Positions 42,544 through 51,847 of a stretch of DNA of 64,000 nucleotides are shown here, in pieces. How positions within the stretch are numbered: the stretch's first letter is position 1; each line of letters starts with the position of its first letter. Under the pieces are notes generated by a model. It ran no database searches. It was not told the origin of the DNA and saw only the letters and a list, made by a program, of their open reading frames with translations. The translations under genes and the position numbers were made by a program. The DNA comes from Verrucomicrobiota bacterium (lineage in GTDB: Bacteria > Verrucomicrobiota > Kiritimatiellia > CAIVKH01), in the NCBI GenBank assembly GCA_024233345.1, contig JACKPT010000005.1, positions 62,001-126,000 on the forward strand. Reading direction: 5' to 3'.

Positions 42544-45333
42544 TCATCCGTGGGCGGCCAGCCAGTCCGGGCCGCGTCCCATATCCACCACCACCGGCAC
42601 CCGAAGGGGCAGGGCATGCTTCATACACGAGTCGACAACGGCACACACCGCATCGGCCTCCTCGCGATCAAGATCGAACACCAGTTCATCATGCACCTGG
42701 AGCAACATGCGGGATTGAAAATTCTGCTCGGAAAACGCCCGGGCGATGTCGCGCATGGCCAGCTTGATCATGTCCGCTGCGGTGCCCTGAATCGGAGAGT
42801 TGATGGCAGTCCGCTCTGCGGCATTGCGCAGGGTGGCATTCCGGGATCCGATATCGTGGATGATGCGCCGCCGACCGGTTTTGGTTTCCACGAATCCGGC
42901 TTGTCGGCATTGCTCAATGGTCCGGTCCATGAAGGCCTTCACCTTGGGATATTGCTCAAAGTAGGCCTTGATGATCGCGTCCGCCTCCCGGGTCGGCATA
43001 CCGAGCCGCTGCCCGAGCCCAAAGGAGGAAATCCCGAAGATGATGCCGAAATTGACCATTTTGGCGGTTCGCCGCATGTCTGCGGTCACGGTATCAAGCG
43101 ACACGCCGAAGACCCTGGCGGCGGTGGCGGCGTGAATATCCAGACCGGCCTGAAAGGCTTCGATCATGCCCTCGTCCTCGCTCATGTCCGCCATCACCCG
43201 CAGCTCGATCTGGGAGTAATCCGCAGAAAGAATTTCATATCCAGCCTCCCGGGCGACAAAGGCTTTGCGAATGCCCTGACCCAGTTCGGTCCGGATCGGG
43301 ATATTCTGCAGATTCGGGTTGGCGGAAGCCAGGCGTCCGGTGGCGGCTCCGACTTGGGAGTAGGTGGTGTGGATGCGCCCTGAATCCGGATGTACCACGG
43401 CGGGCAGGGCATCCACATAGGTGTTTTTCAGTTTGGCCGCTTCCCGGTGTTCGAGCAATTTCTTCACGATCGGATGGACCGTGGCAAGTTCCTGCAGCAC
43501 CGCCTCGTTTGTCGCGTACTGACCGGTCTTGGTTTTCCTGGGCTTCTCCACCAGTTTCAGGCGTTCGAACAGAATGTCTCCAAGTTGCTTGGGCGAGTTG
43601 AGATTGAAGGTTTCCCCGGCCAGCGACTGGATTTCCTGTTCGAGTTGATCCAGGCGGGATGCAAGTTCGCCGGACATCACACGAAGCACCTCGGAGGAAA
43701 CCCGGATGCCCTCGCGCTCCATATCCACCAGGACCGGGAGCAACGGCATTTCAATGTCGGCAAACACCGGCAGGAGCTTCTGCTGTTGCAACATCGGTTC
43801 GAACGCCCGCTTGAGTTGGAGGGCGACATCCACATCTTCCACCGCATAGTCCGCGAGTTGCCGGACCGGAGTGTCGAACAGCACCGAGGCATCTTTGTTT
43901 TTCTCACCAAGGAGGGTGGTGATGGAGATGGGGGTATACCCGAGATATTGTTCGGCCAGGGCGTCGAGGCCGTGCCGTCGATCCGGCTCAAGCAACGCAT
44001 GGGCAATCATGGTGTCAAACAGCTGCCCCTTCAGCCGGACCCCATGCCAGGCAAGCACACTCAGGTCAAAGTTTAAATTGTGTCCGATCCACCGCACCTG
44101 TGTTCGTTCAAACAGGGGGGCGAGCCGGGACAATCGGGCCTTTCCTTCCGCGCCGTCACGGGAAAAAGGAATAAACCAACCTTCCCCGGGTTGACGGGCG
44201 AGGGAAATGCCCACGATCGCGGCATGGGATGGGTCGAGTTGATCGGTTTCCAGATCCAGACCCAATTCGGGCTCCGACTCCAGGGTCGCAACCATGGCGT
44301 CCAGTTCCTCAAGCTGGTTGACCACCCGATAGTCATGGGGCACCTGTTCCAGGGTTTTCAGGCTGGGATTGAACAGCTCGCCCTGTTCACCTGCGGGTGG
44401 GGTTGGCGGGGAGCCGGAAAAGTCGAGCTCTTGAAAACCGTGTCCGGCTTTAAAGGCATCCCCGAAGATCCGCCTGCCCAGAGTGTTGAATTCCAGTTCA
44501 GCAAACAGGGGGCGTACCACGTCTTCGCTCCACCCGCGGTAAGCGAGGTCCCGAATGGATTCCCGGATTGGAACCTCACGGAAGATGGTGGCAAGTTTTT
44601 TACACAGAAAGGCCAGGTCGCGGTTGTCCCGCAACCGCTCCTGCAGCTTGCCCTTGATCTCGTCGAGGTGGTCATAGAGGTTTTCCGTTGATGTGTACTC
44701 GGCAATCAGTTTCTTGGCGGTTTTTTCCCCGACACCGGGAACCCCGGGTATGTTGTCGGAGGCATCGCCCCACAGTCCGAGAATATCGATGACCTGCCGT
44801 GGATGCTGGATTCCCCATTTTTCGCAGATTTCCGGAACCCCGAGGCACTCGACTTCGCTGCCGCTGCGTCCCGGTTTGAGAATAAAGGTGCGGTCTGAAA
44901 CCAGTTGGGCAAAATCCTTGTCAGGGGTCACCATGTAGGTGGTGATCCCCTCGGTTTCCGCGAAGCGGGCCACGGTGCCGATGATGTCATCTGCTTCATA
45001 GCCCGGATACTTCAGGACCGGTAGTTGAAAAGCGTGGGCAACGCGATCGATCCAGGGCAGGGCGGCCACAATGTCTTCCGGTACTTCCTGTCGCTGCGCC
45101 TTGTAGGCGGGGAACCAAGTGTGCCGGAGGGTCGGTTCGCTGGTGTCGAGGGCGAGGGCTAGATGGGTCGGCTTGCGGGTGGTGATCAAATCGATCAAGG
45201 TCTGGGTGAATCCGTACAACGCGGCGGTGTTCATTCCCGAGGCGGTTCGGATGGGACTGTTCATGAGGGCAAAATGCGCCCGGTAGATCAGGGCCATGCC
45301 ATCCAGCAGGTATAAGGTCGGGGTTTCGCTCAT
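42544..45333 (-). CDS. polA: DNA polymerase I
   Basis: 929 residues from ATG 45333. All three domains are intact: the 5'-3' exonuclease (opening LYLLDGMALIYRAHFA; VTPDKDFAQL; GDASDNIPGVPGVGEKTA), the 3'-5' proofreading exonuclease with DLETDQLD, HNLNFDLSVL and YAVEDVDVALQL, and the polymerase with motif A ADYSQIELRVMAD, motif B RRTAKMVNFGIIFGISSFG and motif C LQVHDELVFD. Proofreading residues are kept, unlike in Taq. It fills gaps in repair and removes RNA primers. Confidence 0.97.
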   Translation of the reverse strand: MSETPTLYLLDGMALIYRAHFALMNSPIRTASGMNTAALYGFTQTLIDLITTRKPTHLALALDTSEPTLRHTWFPAYKAQRQEVPEDIVAALPWIDRVAHAFQLPVLKYPGYEADDIIGTVARFAETEGITTYMVTPDKDFAQLVSDRTFILKPGRSGSEVECLGVPEICEKWGIQHPRQVIDILGLWGDASDNIPGVPGVGEKTAKKLIAEYTSTENLYDHLDEIKGKLQERLRDNRDLAFLCKKLATIFREVPIRESIRDLAYRGWSEDVVRPLFAELEFNTLGRRIFGDAFKAGHGFQELDFSGSPPTPPAGEQGELFNPSLKTLEQVPHDYRVVNQLEELDAMVATLESEPELGLDLETDQLDPSHAAIVGISLARQPGEGWFIPFSRDGAEGKARLSRLAPLFERTQVRWIGHNLNFDLSVLAWHGVRLKGQLFDTMIAHALLEPDRRHGLDALAEQYLGYTPISITTLLGEKNKDASVLFDTPVRQLADYAVEDVDVALQLKRAFEPMLQQQKLLPVFADIEMPLLPVLVDMEREGIRVSSEVLRVMSGELASRLDQLEQEIQSLAGETFNLNSPKQLGDILFERLKLVEKPRKTKTGQYATNEAVLQELATVHPIVKKLLEHREAAKLKNTYVDALPAVVHPDSGRIHTTYSQVGAATGRLASANPNLQNIPIRTELGQGIRKAFVAREAGYEILSADYSQIELRVMADMSEDEGMIEAFQAGLDIHAATAARVFGVSLDTVTADMRRTAKMVNFGIIFGISSFGLGQRLGMPTREADAIIKAYFEQYPKVKAFMDRTIEQCRQAGFVETKTGRRRIIHDIGSRNATLRNAAERTAINSPIQGTAADMIKLAMRDIARAFSEQNFQSRMLLQVHDELVFDLDREEADAVCAVVDSCMKHALPLRVPVVVDMGRGPDWLAAHG

Positions 45334-45375
45334 CCGGAGATCTATAGCATGGACCCATCCGGTCCGGTAGGTTTT

Positions 45376-45417
45376 ATGATCGCCCCGGATCGGTTTCTTG
45401 AGGGCGGGGGCGATCAT
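45376..45417. repeat. 11-bp perfect inverted repeat between the kinase and polA genes
   Basis: ATGATCGCCCC (45376-45386) and GGGGCGATCAT (45407-45417) are perfect complements with a 20-base loop. The hairpin would be very stable, but no T-run follows on either strand, so it is not a canonical intrinsic terminator. It lies in the 111-base gap downstream of the hybrid kinase and upstream of polA. Confidence 0.5.
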
Positions 45418-45444
45418 CGAGAGCGCCTGCGAAGGAGCCGTCGC

Positions 45445-47154
45445 TCAGTCGGCGCGTATGGGTTTGGTCTCCAGGGCGCGGGTAACTGCCCGGGTGATGA
45501 CGTCAAGGGTGAATGGCTTCTGAACAAACCCCCTTGCTCCGCAGTCAAGGGCCCGCCGAACCCGGTCGGATTCCGCATAACCGCTGACAATCAGGCAGGG
45601 TTGATCCGGTTTGATCGACTGAATGGCGAGAAGGGTGTCCAGTCCGTCAAAATCATCTTCCATGATCATATCAAGCAGGACGAGGTCGACCTGATGATTT
45701 TGCAGAAACTCGATCGCCTGGTGGCCGCCCGCCGCTGCGTGCACCTGGAATCCCCTTGACTGGAGCAAGAGCATGCACAGTTCCCGCTGTTCGGGAATAT
45801 CATCAACCACAAGGAGCACCGCACCGCCAGGTGCAGTGGTTTCCCTCGGTTTGGATTGGGGATGAGCCGCATCCTGTGAGCTAACTGGAAACAGGAGGTC
45901 AAACCGACTGCCCGCTCCGGGGGTGGAGTAGACTTTGATGGTACCCTGGCAATCCTTCACTGACCCGTAGACCACGGATAATCCGAGTCCGGTTCCGGTT
46001 TTTCCTGTGCCTTTGCGGGTATAAAATGGCTCGAAGATATGTTCGATCTGCTCCTGAGTCATGCCAACACCGGTATCTGCCACAGACAATTTGGCATGGG
46101 GGCCCAAGGCAATGGTTTCTGTCGCGGTTGACTGATCACCTGGTTGGACCCAGTCCGTCACAACTTCGACCTGTCCGGCCCCCTCGATGGCTTCATAGGC
46201 ATTGGTGATCAGATTCATCACCGCCTGGGCCAGTTGATGCCGCGAACCTTCCACAACCAGCGGGGCGGTATGGAGCTTTTGTGTCAGCTCGATCAGGGGA
46301 TATTTGCTCTGGAGGCTATGAAACTCGGGGGAGTCGAGATAGGTTCGGATCGAGTCGTTGAGGTTGACCGGCTCGGGCTGGTAATTACCCCGCCGGGCCA
46401 GGGTGAGGAGATCCTGAATGATCGCGGATGCCCGCAGGGCGGAGTCCTGCATTTTCTGCACCATGCGGTAGATTGGGCTGGTTTCGTTGAGTTCGGACAA
46501 AATGATGTCCGGATAGGAAACCAACGGAGAGAGGATGTTGTTGAGGTCATGGGCTACACCACCCGCGAGTAGGCCGAGTGATTCCATGCGCTCAGATCGC
46601 GCCAGCCGTTGCTGGAGTTTCTGTTCCCGCAGGGCGGCCCGGCTGGCCTCGGTGATATCCCGGATGATCACACTGCCCTGGTGATGATGGGCGGGTACGC
46701 AATGGATGTCGAAATGCCGGGCCTCTTCGCCCTGTCCCAGGCGCACACTGAACTCATCCACCACCGCATTGGCTTGCAATCGCTCTAGCATCGCCTGGAA
46801 CGCGGGTGCCGCCTCATCCACCACCAGATCCTGGATGGTCTTTCCCACGAGACCCTGCTCCTGCTTGAGGATTGGATGCCGGGTTTGCCCGCGCAGGTAG
46901 AGGACGCGCCCCGAGACATCGATCCGCAGATACAGGTCCACCAATCCATCCAAGACGGCCCGGATGTCCGCATTGGCCTGCTGCAACTCATGCGAACTGA
47001 TTTCCATGGACCGTTCCAGCAGGCGCCGATCCCGGTCAAACGCCCGGTAGGCTTCGTTCACCTGATCGAGCAGGGTGGCCCACGCTTCGGGTGGGGGTTC
47101 GTCGTCAAGCAGGCGCCGCAGTTGCCGTTGTAAGAGGCTATGCCGGTCGCTCAT
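45445..47154 (-). CDS. Hybrid sensor histidine kinase (PAS, HisKA, HATPase, receiver)
   Basis: 569 residues. An N-terminal coiled coil is followed by a PAS domain (about 60-175), a HisKA domain with phospho-acceptor His202 in GGVAHDLNN, an ATPase domain with LITNAYEAI, VADTGVGM and TGTGLGLSVVYG, and a C-terminal receiver with Asp495 in LLDMIM and Lys in VQKPF. No membrane segment, so it senses a cytoplasmic signal. It overlaps the FIST gene by ATGA, which suggests that the FIST protein delivers the input. Phosphate may pass from its receiver to a separate phosphotransfer protein not seen here. Confidence 0.93.
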   Translation of the reverse strand: MSDRHSLLQRQLRRLLDDEPPPEAWATLLDQVNEAYRAFDRDRRLLERSMEISSHELQQANADIRAVLDGLVDLYLRIDVSGRVLYLRGQTRHPILKQEQGLVGKTIQDLVVDEAAPAFQAMLERLQANAVVDEFSVRLGQGEEARHFDIHCVPAHHHQGSVIIRDITEASRAALREQKLQQRLARSERMESLGLLAGGVAHDLNNILSPLVSYPDIILSELNETSPIYRMVQKMQDSALRASAIIQDLLTLARRGNYQPEPVNLNDSIRTYLDSPEFHSLQSKYPLIELTQKLHTAPLVVEGSRHQLAQAVMNLITNAYEAIEGAGQVEVVTDWVQPGDQSTATETIALGPHAKLSVADTGVGMTQEQIEHIFEPFYTRKGTGKTGTGLGLSVVYGSVKDCQGTIKVYSTPGAGSRFDLLFPVSSQDAAHPQSKPRETTAPGGAVLLVVDDIPEQRELCMLLLQSRGFQVHAAAGGHQAIEFLQNHQVDLVLLDMIMEDDFDGLDTLLAIQSIKPDQPCLIVSGYAESDRVRRALDCGARGFVQKPFTLDVITRAVTRALETKPIRAD

Positions 47155-48299
47155 GAATCGGTGCGCTCCGTAAAGGTCGTGATGGTCATGGTTTGATTCA
47201 GCAGGCGGGTAGACTGGTTGGGGGCACAGGGGCCGATTTCGCCATACGAGTAGAACCCAGCCAGCGGGGTGCCCGTACCCAGAATGTCACGGACCCCTTC
47301 CACTTCCTCTTCAACACGTTGCTTCAAGACCATCTTGCGCCCGACACAACTGATCAGCAGGGCAAATTCGGCAGACAGCGGGGAAATCTGATTCTTGCAT
47401 TGCGTGGCGGCATCGATGGCTCCGTCGATAAGCCGGTCAATATTGGCTTTCATCAGTCGGGCATATCCGCCTTCCGGCATGTCCCCGGCAAAAATCATTG
47501 AGTTGGATGTTTCATCCACCCCGAGAATGGTGCGGACAAGTTCCTCTTCCTGATCGTGGATGCGAACGGCAAGGGGAAAGAGGAGGGCGGAGCCGGGGAG
47601 CTGGTCGGCATATTGTCCCAGGTACTGCTTGTAGAGCGACAAGGCGGATTGGCCATCCAGTTCATACAACTGGTTGCCCCTGGATTTGGTGATCAGCCGT
47701 TCCGGCCCAAACGGATCCCAGCCCCCCTGGGAGCCACGACCAATGACCAATCGGTCACCATACAGCCCCACCGCCATGATCGCACCCTGGACGGGTTCAC
47801 TGCCGGAACATACGTAGGTCTCTCGAAACAAGTCGGCATCTCCGGCCAGCCCGCCGGTGATACTGACCTCGGGGGGGATGACTTCGGTCATTGCGTCAAT
47901 CAGTTCAGTGCCATTCACCCGAATTCCATCGCTGATGATCAGCACATGTCGGAGACCCTCGGGGTCGAGTTGTGATGCCAGATCCCGTCCGGCATCGGTA
48001 ATCGAGCCGCCCTGCGCCAGCCGCACCGATGCGCTGCGGCATTGTGTATGGTCAAAGTGAATGGCATTGCAGACCAACCCACCATCCGAGACGTTGGTTC
48101 CGAAAATCTCGCCCGCCGTCGAACATCCAGCCAAAATGGCATCCGGGAAAAGGGCAGACAACATGCCGAAAAAGGGGGCTTCCCTGAACAGTTCACGGCT
48201 GGCGAACACCAGCAATAAATCGGCTTCTCGAAGTGTGGAACCTGGGAAATAAGGTCGCCAACCACCGCTTGAGGTCCAGTACGTTTGTTCAACCTTCAT
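47151..48299 (-). CDS. FIST domain sensory protein
   Basis: 382 residues containing FIST_N (LLLVFASRELFR, AILAGCSTAGEIFG, SITGGLAGDAD) and FIST_C (ALSLYKQYLG, FALLISCVGRKMVL, LAGFYSYGEIGP). FIST proteins are predicted cytoplasmic ligand-binding sensors, probably for small molecules such as amino acids, that work with kinases. Translational coupling with the hybrid kinase downstream supports a two-protein sensing unit. Divergent from lemA across a 175-base gap in which I see no clear promoter. Confidence 0.9.
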   Translation of the reverse strand: MKVEQTYWTSSGGWRPYFPGSTLREADLLLVFASRELFREAPFFGMLSALFPDAILAGCSTAGEIFGTNVSDGGLVCNAIHFDHTQCRSASVRLAQGGSITDAGRDLASQLDPEGLRHVLIISDGIRVNGTELIDAMTEVIPPEVSITGGLAGDADLFRETYVCSGSEPVQGAIMAVGLYGDRLVIGRGSQGGWDPFGPERLITKSRGNQLYELDGQSALSLYKQYLGQYADQLPGSALLFPLAVRIHDQEEELVRTILGVDETSNSMIFAGDMPEGGYARLMKANIDRLIDGAIDAATQCKNQISPLSAEFALLISCVGRKMVLKQRVEEEVEGVRDILGTGTPLAGFYSYGEIGPCAPNQSTRLLNQTMTITTFTERTDS

Positions 48300-48474
48300 G
48301 GGCTTCGCATGTTCTCCGAGTTCAAGGTAAGTCTTTCACGCTGAATCGTCAATGTCTGTTGGCACCGATTCGCAACACAGCGAAACCAAGGGGACTTCCG
48401 GTTCCATTTCCGACTGTACAGAACCTTGCCGGAATCATATCGTTCTTCCCGATTTAACTAAGGAGGAGTCCATC

Positions 48475-49065
48475 ATGGGTACTGGTTTGATGATTGGTTT
48501 GGGGATTCTGGTCGTTGTGATACTGTTCATCGCCGGGATCTATAATAAGCTGGTTGCTCTGCGCAACCGGTTCAAGAATGCCTTCGCACAGATCGATGTG
48601 CAGTTGAAGCGGCGTTATGACCTGATTCCCAACCTGGTGGAAACAGCCAAGGCCTATATGGCTCACGAGAAGGACACCCTGGAGGGGGTCGTTCGGGCTC
48701 GCAACGCCGCAGTCAATGCCGCGTCAGCGGCGGCGGCAAACCCGGATGACCCGGATGCGATCAAGCAACTCTCCGGTGCCGAATCCGCCCTTTCCGGTTC
48801 CCTGGGCCGCCTGTTTGCCCTTGCCGAAGCATACCCCGACCTCAAGGCCAACCAAAACATGATGCAACTCAGCGAGGAGTTGACCACCACCGAAAACAAG
48901 GTTGCGTTTGCCCGCCAGGCTTATAATGACGCCGTCATGGTGTATAACACGGCGCGGGAGACCTTCCCCTCGGTGCTGCTGGCCGGCATGCTGGGCTTCC
49001 GGGCCGCGGAATTGTTGACCATCGAAAATCCCGCCGAACGGGAAGCTCCCAAGGTTTCCTTTTAA
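48475..49065 (+). CDS. lemA: LemA family protein
   Basis: 196 residues from ATG 48475, preceded by an excellent AAGGAGG site; the longer frame from 48352 is rejected. A single N-terminal membrane helix (about residues 3-23) is followed by the LemA helical bundle, with LRNRFKNAFAQIDVQLKRRYDLIPNLVE, ENKVAFARQAYNDAVMVYNT and the C-terminal FPSVLLAGMLGF. The helix anchors it so that the bundle faces the outside or periplasm. LemA genes are frequently paired with M48 protease genes, as here. Function unknown. Confidence 0.93.
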   Translation: MGTGLMIGLGILVVVILFIAGIYNKLVALRNRFKNAFAQIDVQLKRRYDLIPNLVETAKAYMAHEKDTLEGVVRARNAAVNAASAAAANPDDPDAIKQLSGAESALSGSLGRLFALAEAYPDLKANQNMMQLSEELTTTENKVAFARQAYNDAVMVYNTARETFPSVLLAGMLGFRAAELLTIENPAEREAPKVSF

Positions 49066-49095
49066 TCCCCGGCCTCCGGCAGCGGGGGCGCATTC

Positions 49096-51057
49096 ATGGA
49101 TTTCTTCGCGAGCCAGGAAAGGGCGAGAAAGCGCACCGGTTGGCTGGTCGTGGCCTTCCTGGCTGCGGTTTTGGGAATCGTTTTGTCCATTTATGGCGTG
49201 CTGGCCTTCTTCGCCCGGACCAGTGCGATTCAAGATCAGCAGGCCCGGAGAGTGTACCCGGTGGTCGACCCCGGCTGGTGGTTTCCCGAACTGTTTGCCG
49301 CCTCCCTGTTCGGGGTCACCCTGATTGTCTCCGCCGGCTCGGGATTCAAGTTGCTTTGGCTGCGCGGTGGTGGGGCATCGGTTGCCGAATCGATGGGCGG
49401 GATCCTTCTCCAGCCCACCACCACCGATTTCAAGGAAAAGCGTCTGCTCAATGTTGTGGAGGAAATGGCCCTTGCCTCGGGAGTCCCGGTCCCCCCGGTC
49501 TATGTGATGCGCGAGGAGAAGCGAATCAATGCCTTTGCCGCAGGATTCCGTCCGGACCATGCGGTCATTGGCATTACCCAGGGCGCCATTGACGCCTTTT
49601 CCCGCAGCGAACTACAGGGAGTCATCGCGCATGAGTTCAGCCATATTCTCAATGGGGATATGAAGCTCAACATGAAGCTGATCGGGCTGTTGCAAGGCAT
49701 CTTGCTCATCTACCTGATCGGACGGGTCATCCTGCGCGTCGGTGCCTACAGCGGGGGCAATGACCGCAAAAATGGCGCCCTCCCTTTGGTGGTGGGGCTG
49801 GTCATGATGGTGATCGGACTAATCGGCTACTTCGTGGGCCGCCTCATCAAGATGGCGGTCTCCCGCCAGCGCGAATACCTGGCCGATGCATCGGCGGTTC
49901 AATTCACCCGCTCGCCGGAGGGACTGAGCGATGCATTGAAGCGGATTGGTGCCTATGCCGACGGTTCCCGTATCCAGAATCCCAAGGCCGAAGAAATCAG
50001 TCATATGTTTTTTGCCAGTTCGATGGCAGGGGGATGGAATTCGCTCTTTGCCACACATCCTCCCCTGGTCAATCGCATTCGTGTGCTCGAACCTGATTTT
50101 GATGGCGACTTTGAAAAGGTCCGCGAGCGTTTGGAGCGAAGAGACGCCGCCATGGCGCCTCCGGAAAAGACGGAGGGCATCGAAGAAAAGAAACTGCATG
50201 ACTGGTTGATCAAGATGGCCATGCTTTCCACCATCGATTCGGGAAAGGTCATGGCATCCATCGGCACCCCGGCCACCGAGCATGTGTCGGCGGCCCGCAC
50301 ATTTCTGGCCGGACTTCCCGAGGCCCTGAAGTCGCAGTGTCATGATCCCTTCGGGGCCCGAGCGGTGGTCTATCGGCTGTTGCTGGATGAGCGGCCGGAA
50401 TTGCGTGCCCAACAGATCGAGGCATTGCGTTCAGCCGCCGATCCTCAAGTGTTTGCGGTGGTGGAATCTCTGGTCTCGACGTTGACCACCCTGCCGATGT
50501 CGGCACGGCTCCCGGTTCTGGATTTGTGCATGCCAGCGCTCAAACAGTTGTCCGATCAACAGCGCGAAGCCTTTGTTGCCAATATGGATGCCCTGATCGG
50601 TGCGGATCAGAGGGTGACCCTGATGGAATACAGCTTGCGGCGAATTCTTCTTCACGGACTGGGCGAGGATGCTGCATACGCCGGGGGCAAGCGGATGGAA
50701 AACCACCTGGCCATCCTCTCCATCCTGTCCATGCTCGCGGCCCGGGGGCACGAGGACAGTACGGTTGCCGATGGTGCGTTTGCGCGCGCGGTGGATGCCG
50801 TCCGGCCCTACTTGCCCGATCAGCCCGCCATTCGGAGCGCGGCCAATTTAACCGAATTTGACCGGGCCCTTACCTCGCTTTCCGATGCTGCTCCCGATCT
50901 GAAAAAGCAATTGATGGTCGCCTGCATGACATGCCTTTCCTTTGACCAAACCCTGACCACCGAGGAGTTCGAGCTCTTCCGTTGCATCGCGGCCGCACTT
51001 CATTGCCCGGTCCCCCTGATGATGGGGTTGAATGAACCGGCCATCCCGTCCGCCTGA
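49096..51057 (+). CDS. M48 family (HtpX-like) membrane zinc metalloprotease with long C-terminal domain
   Basis: 653 residues, about twice the length of HtpX. Two N-terminal membrane helices (about 15-37 and 55-78) precede the protease core with zinc ligands His179 and His183 and catalytic Glu180 in AHEFSHILNGD. Two more helices and the third ligand region, SRQREYLADASAVQF, follow. The C-terminal 300 residues are all-helical and include DQQREAFVANMDALIGADQRVTL, reminiscent of TerB-like domains. Probably acts on misfolded membrane proteins, perhaps with LemA. Its 3' end overlaps menH by 26 bases. Confidence 0.9.
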   Translation: MDFFASQERARKRTGWLVVAFLAAVLGIVLSIYGVLAFFARTSAIQDQQARRVYPVVDPGWWFPELFAASLFGVTLIVSAGSGFKLLWLRGGGASVAESMGGILLQPTTTDFKEKRLLNVVEEMALASGVPVPPVYVMREEKRINAFAAGFRPDHAVIGITQGAIDAFSRSELQGVIAHEFSHILNGDMKLNMKLIGLLQGILLIYLIGRVILRVGAYSGGNDRKNGALPLVVGLVMMVIGLIGYFVGRLIKMAVSRQREYLADASAVQFTRSPEGLSDALKRIGAYADGSRIQNPKAEEISHMFFASSMAGGWNSLFATHPPLVNRIRVLEPDFDGDFEKVRERLERRDAAMAPPEKTEGIEEKKLHDWLIKMAMLSTIDSGKVMASIGTPATEHVSAARTFLAGLPEALKSQCHDPFGARAVVYRLLLDERPELRAQQIEALRSAADPQVFAVVESLVSTLTTLPMSARLPVLDLCMPALKQLSDQQREAFVANMDALIGADQRVTLMEYSLRRILLHGLGEDAAYAGGKRMENHLAILSILSMLAARGHEDSTVADGAFARAVDAVRPYLPDQPAIRSAANLTEFDRALTSLSDAAPDLKKQLMVACMTCLSFDQTLTTEEFELFRCIAAALHCPVPLMMGLNEPAIPSA

Positions 51058-51847
51058 CCATGTGATTGGGTACACACTGGTGACTCCCTCCTCCTGGCAT
51101 TTGATTTTCATTCACGGCTTCCTGGGATGTCCCAAGGATTGGCAGGCGGTTGTGCGTGAGCTGCCGGAGGCGTGGACTTGGGAGGCGGTTACCCTGCCGG
51201 GGCACGGTGCGGTGCTTGCCGAAACGGAGGACGTGATGGAGCAAATGGTGAATACGGTTCGTCGAGCGCTCGCCTCGGCCCCGGTATCCCGGCGGGTGGC
51301 GATGGTGGGGTATTCCCTGGGGGGACGAGTGCTACTGCATGCGCTCCGGCAGGGACTGCCCGCCCCGGATGCCCTGGTGCTTTGCTCCACCTCAGCGGGT
51401 TTGTCCAATCCGGAGGTGCGCAGCAGTCGCCTGGAGAAGGACCGGCAGTGGGCCATGGTGATGGACGACTGGCCATGGTTTCTGGAAGCCTGGTATCGCC
51501 AGCCGCTGTTTGAATCATTGCAACAACATCCCCAGGCCCGGGAGATCCTGCAGGAAAACCGCGGGGCGATGGCGGCTTGTGCCGCGGATCTCGCCAAGGT
51601 CATCGTGGCGTGCAGCCCCGGCCAGGTGCCCGCGTGCGGCCCCGCCCTTGCGGCCGTTGCCGACCGCACCCTGATGATCAGCGGTGAGCTCGATCATCCC
51701 TATACAAGCCAGTTGCGGCATGCCCCGCACTTGTATCCGGGCATCATCACGCGTACAGTCCCTGATGCCGGCCATGCCGTGCATCTGGAATGCCCGGTTG
51801 TGCTGGCTTCGTTGATCACTGAATTTTTAGGAAAAGAACAACCATGA
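51032..51847 (+). CDS. menH: SHCHC synthase MenH (alpha/beta hydrolase)
   Basis: Menaquinone pathway: removes pyruvate from SEPHCHC to give SHCHC. A 271-residue alpha/beta hydrolase with oxyanion region IFIHGFLGCPKDW, nucleophile elbow GYSLGGR, acid ISGELDH and catalytic His in GHAVHLE. The men context and the MenH-like GFLG and GYSLGGR motifs support the call over a generic hydrolase. It overlaps the protease gene upstream and menB downstream (ATGA). Confidence 0.87.
   Translation: MNRPSRPPDHVIGYTLVTPSSWHLIFIHGFLGCPKDWQAVVRELPEAWTWEAVTLPGHGAVLAETEDVMEQMVNTVRRALASAPVSRRVAMVGYSLGGRVLLHALRQGLPAPDALVLCSTSAGLSNPEVRSSRLEKDRQWAMVMDDWPWFLEAWYRQPLFESLQQHPQAREILQENRGAMAACAADLAKVIVACSPGQVPACGPALAAVADRTLMISGELDHPYTSQLRHAPHLYPGIITRTVPDAGHAVHLECPVVLASLITEFLGKEQP

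Noticed and set aside
45376..45417. Intrinsic terminator between the hybrid kinase and polA
   Set aside because: The stem is perfect but no T-run follows on either strand; kept only as an inverted repeat.
48352..48474. Upstream extension of LemA by 41 residues
   Set aside because: The extension has no similarity to LemA and a strong AAGGAGG site directly precedes ATG 48475.
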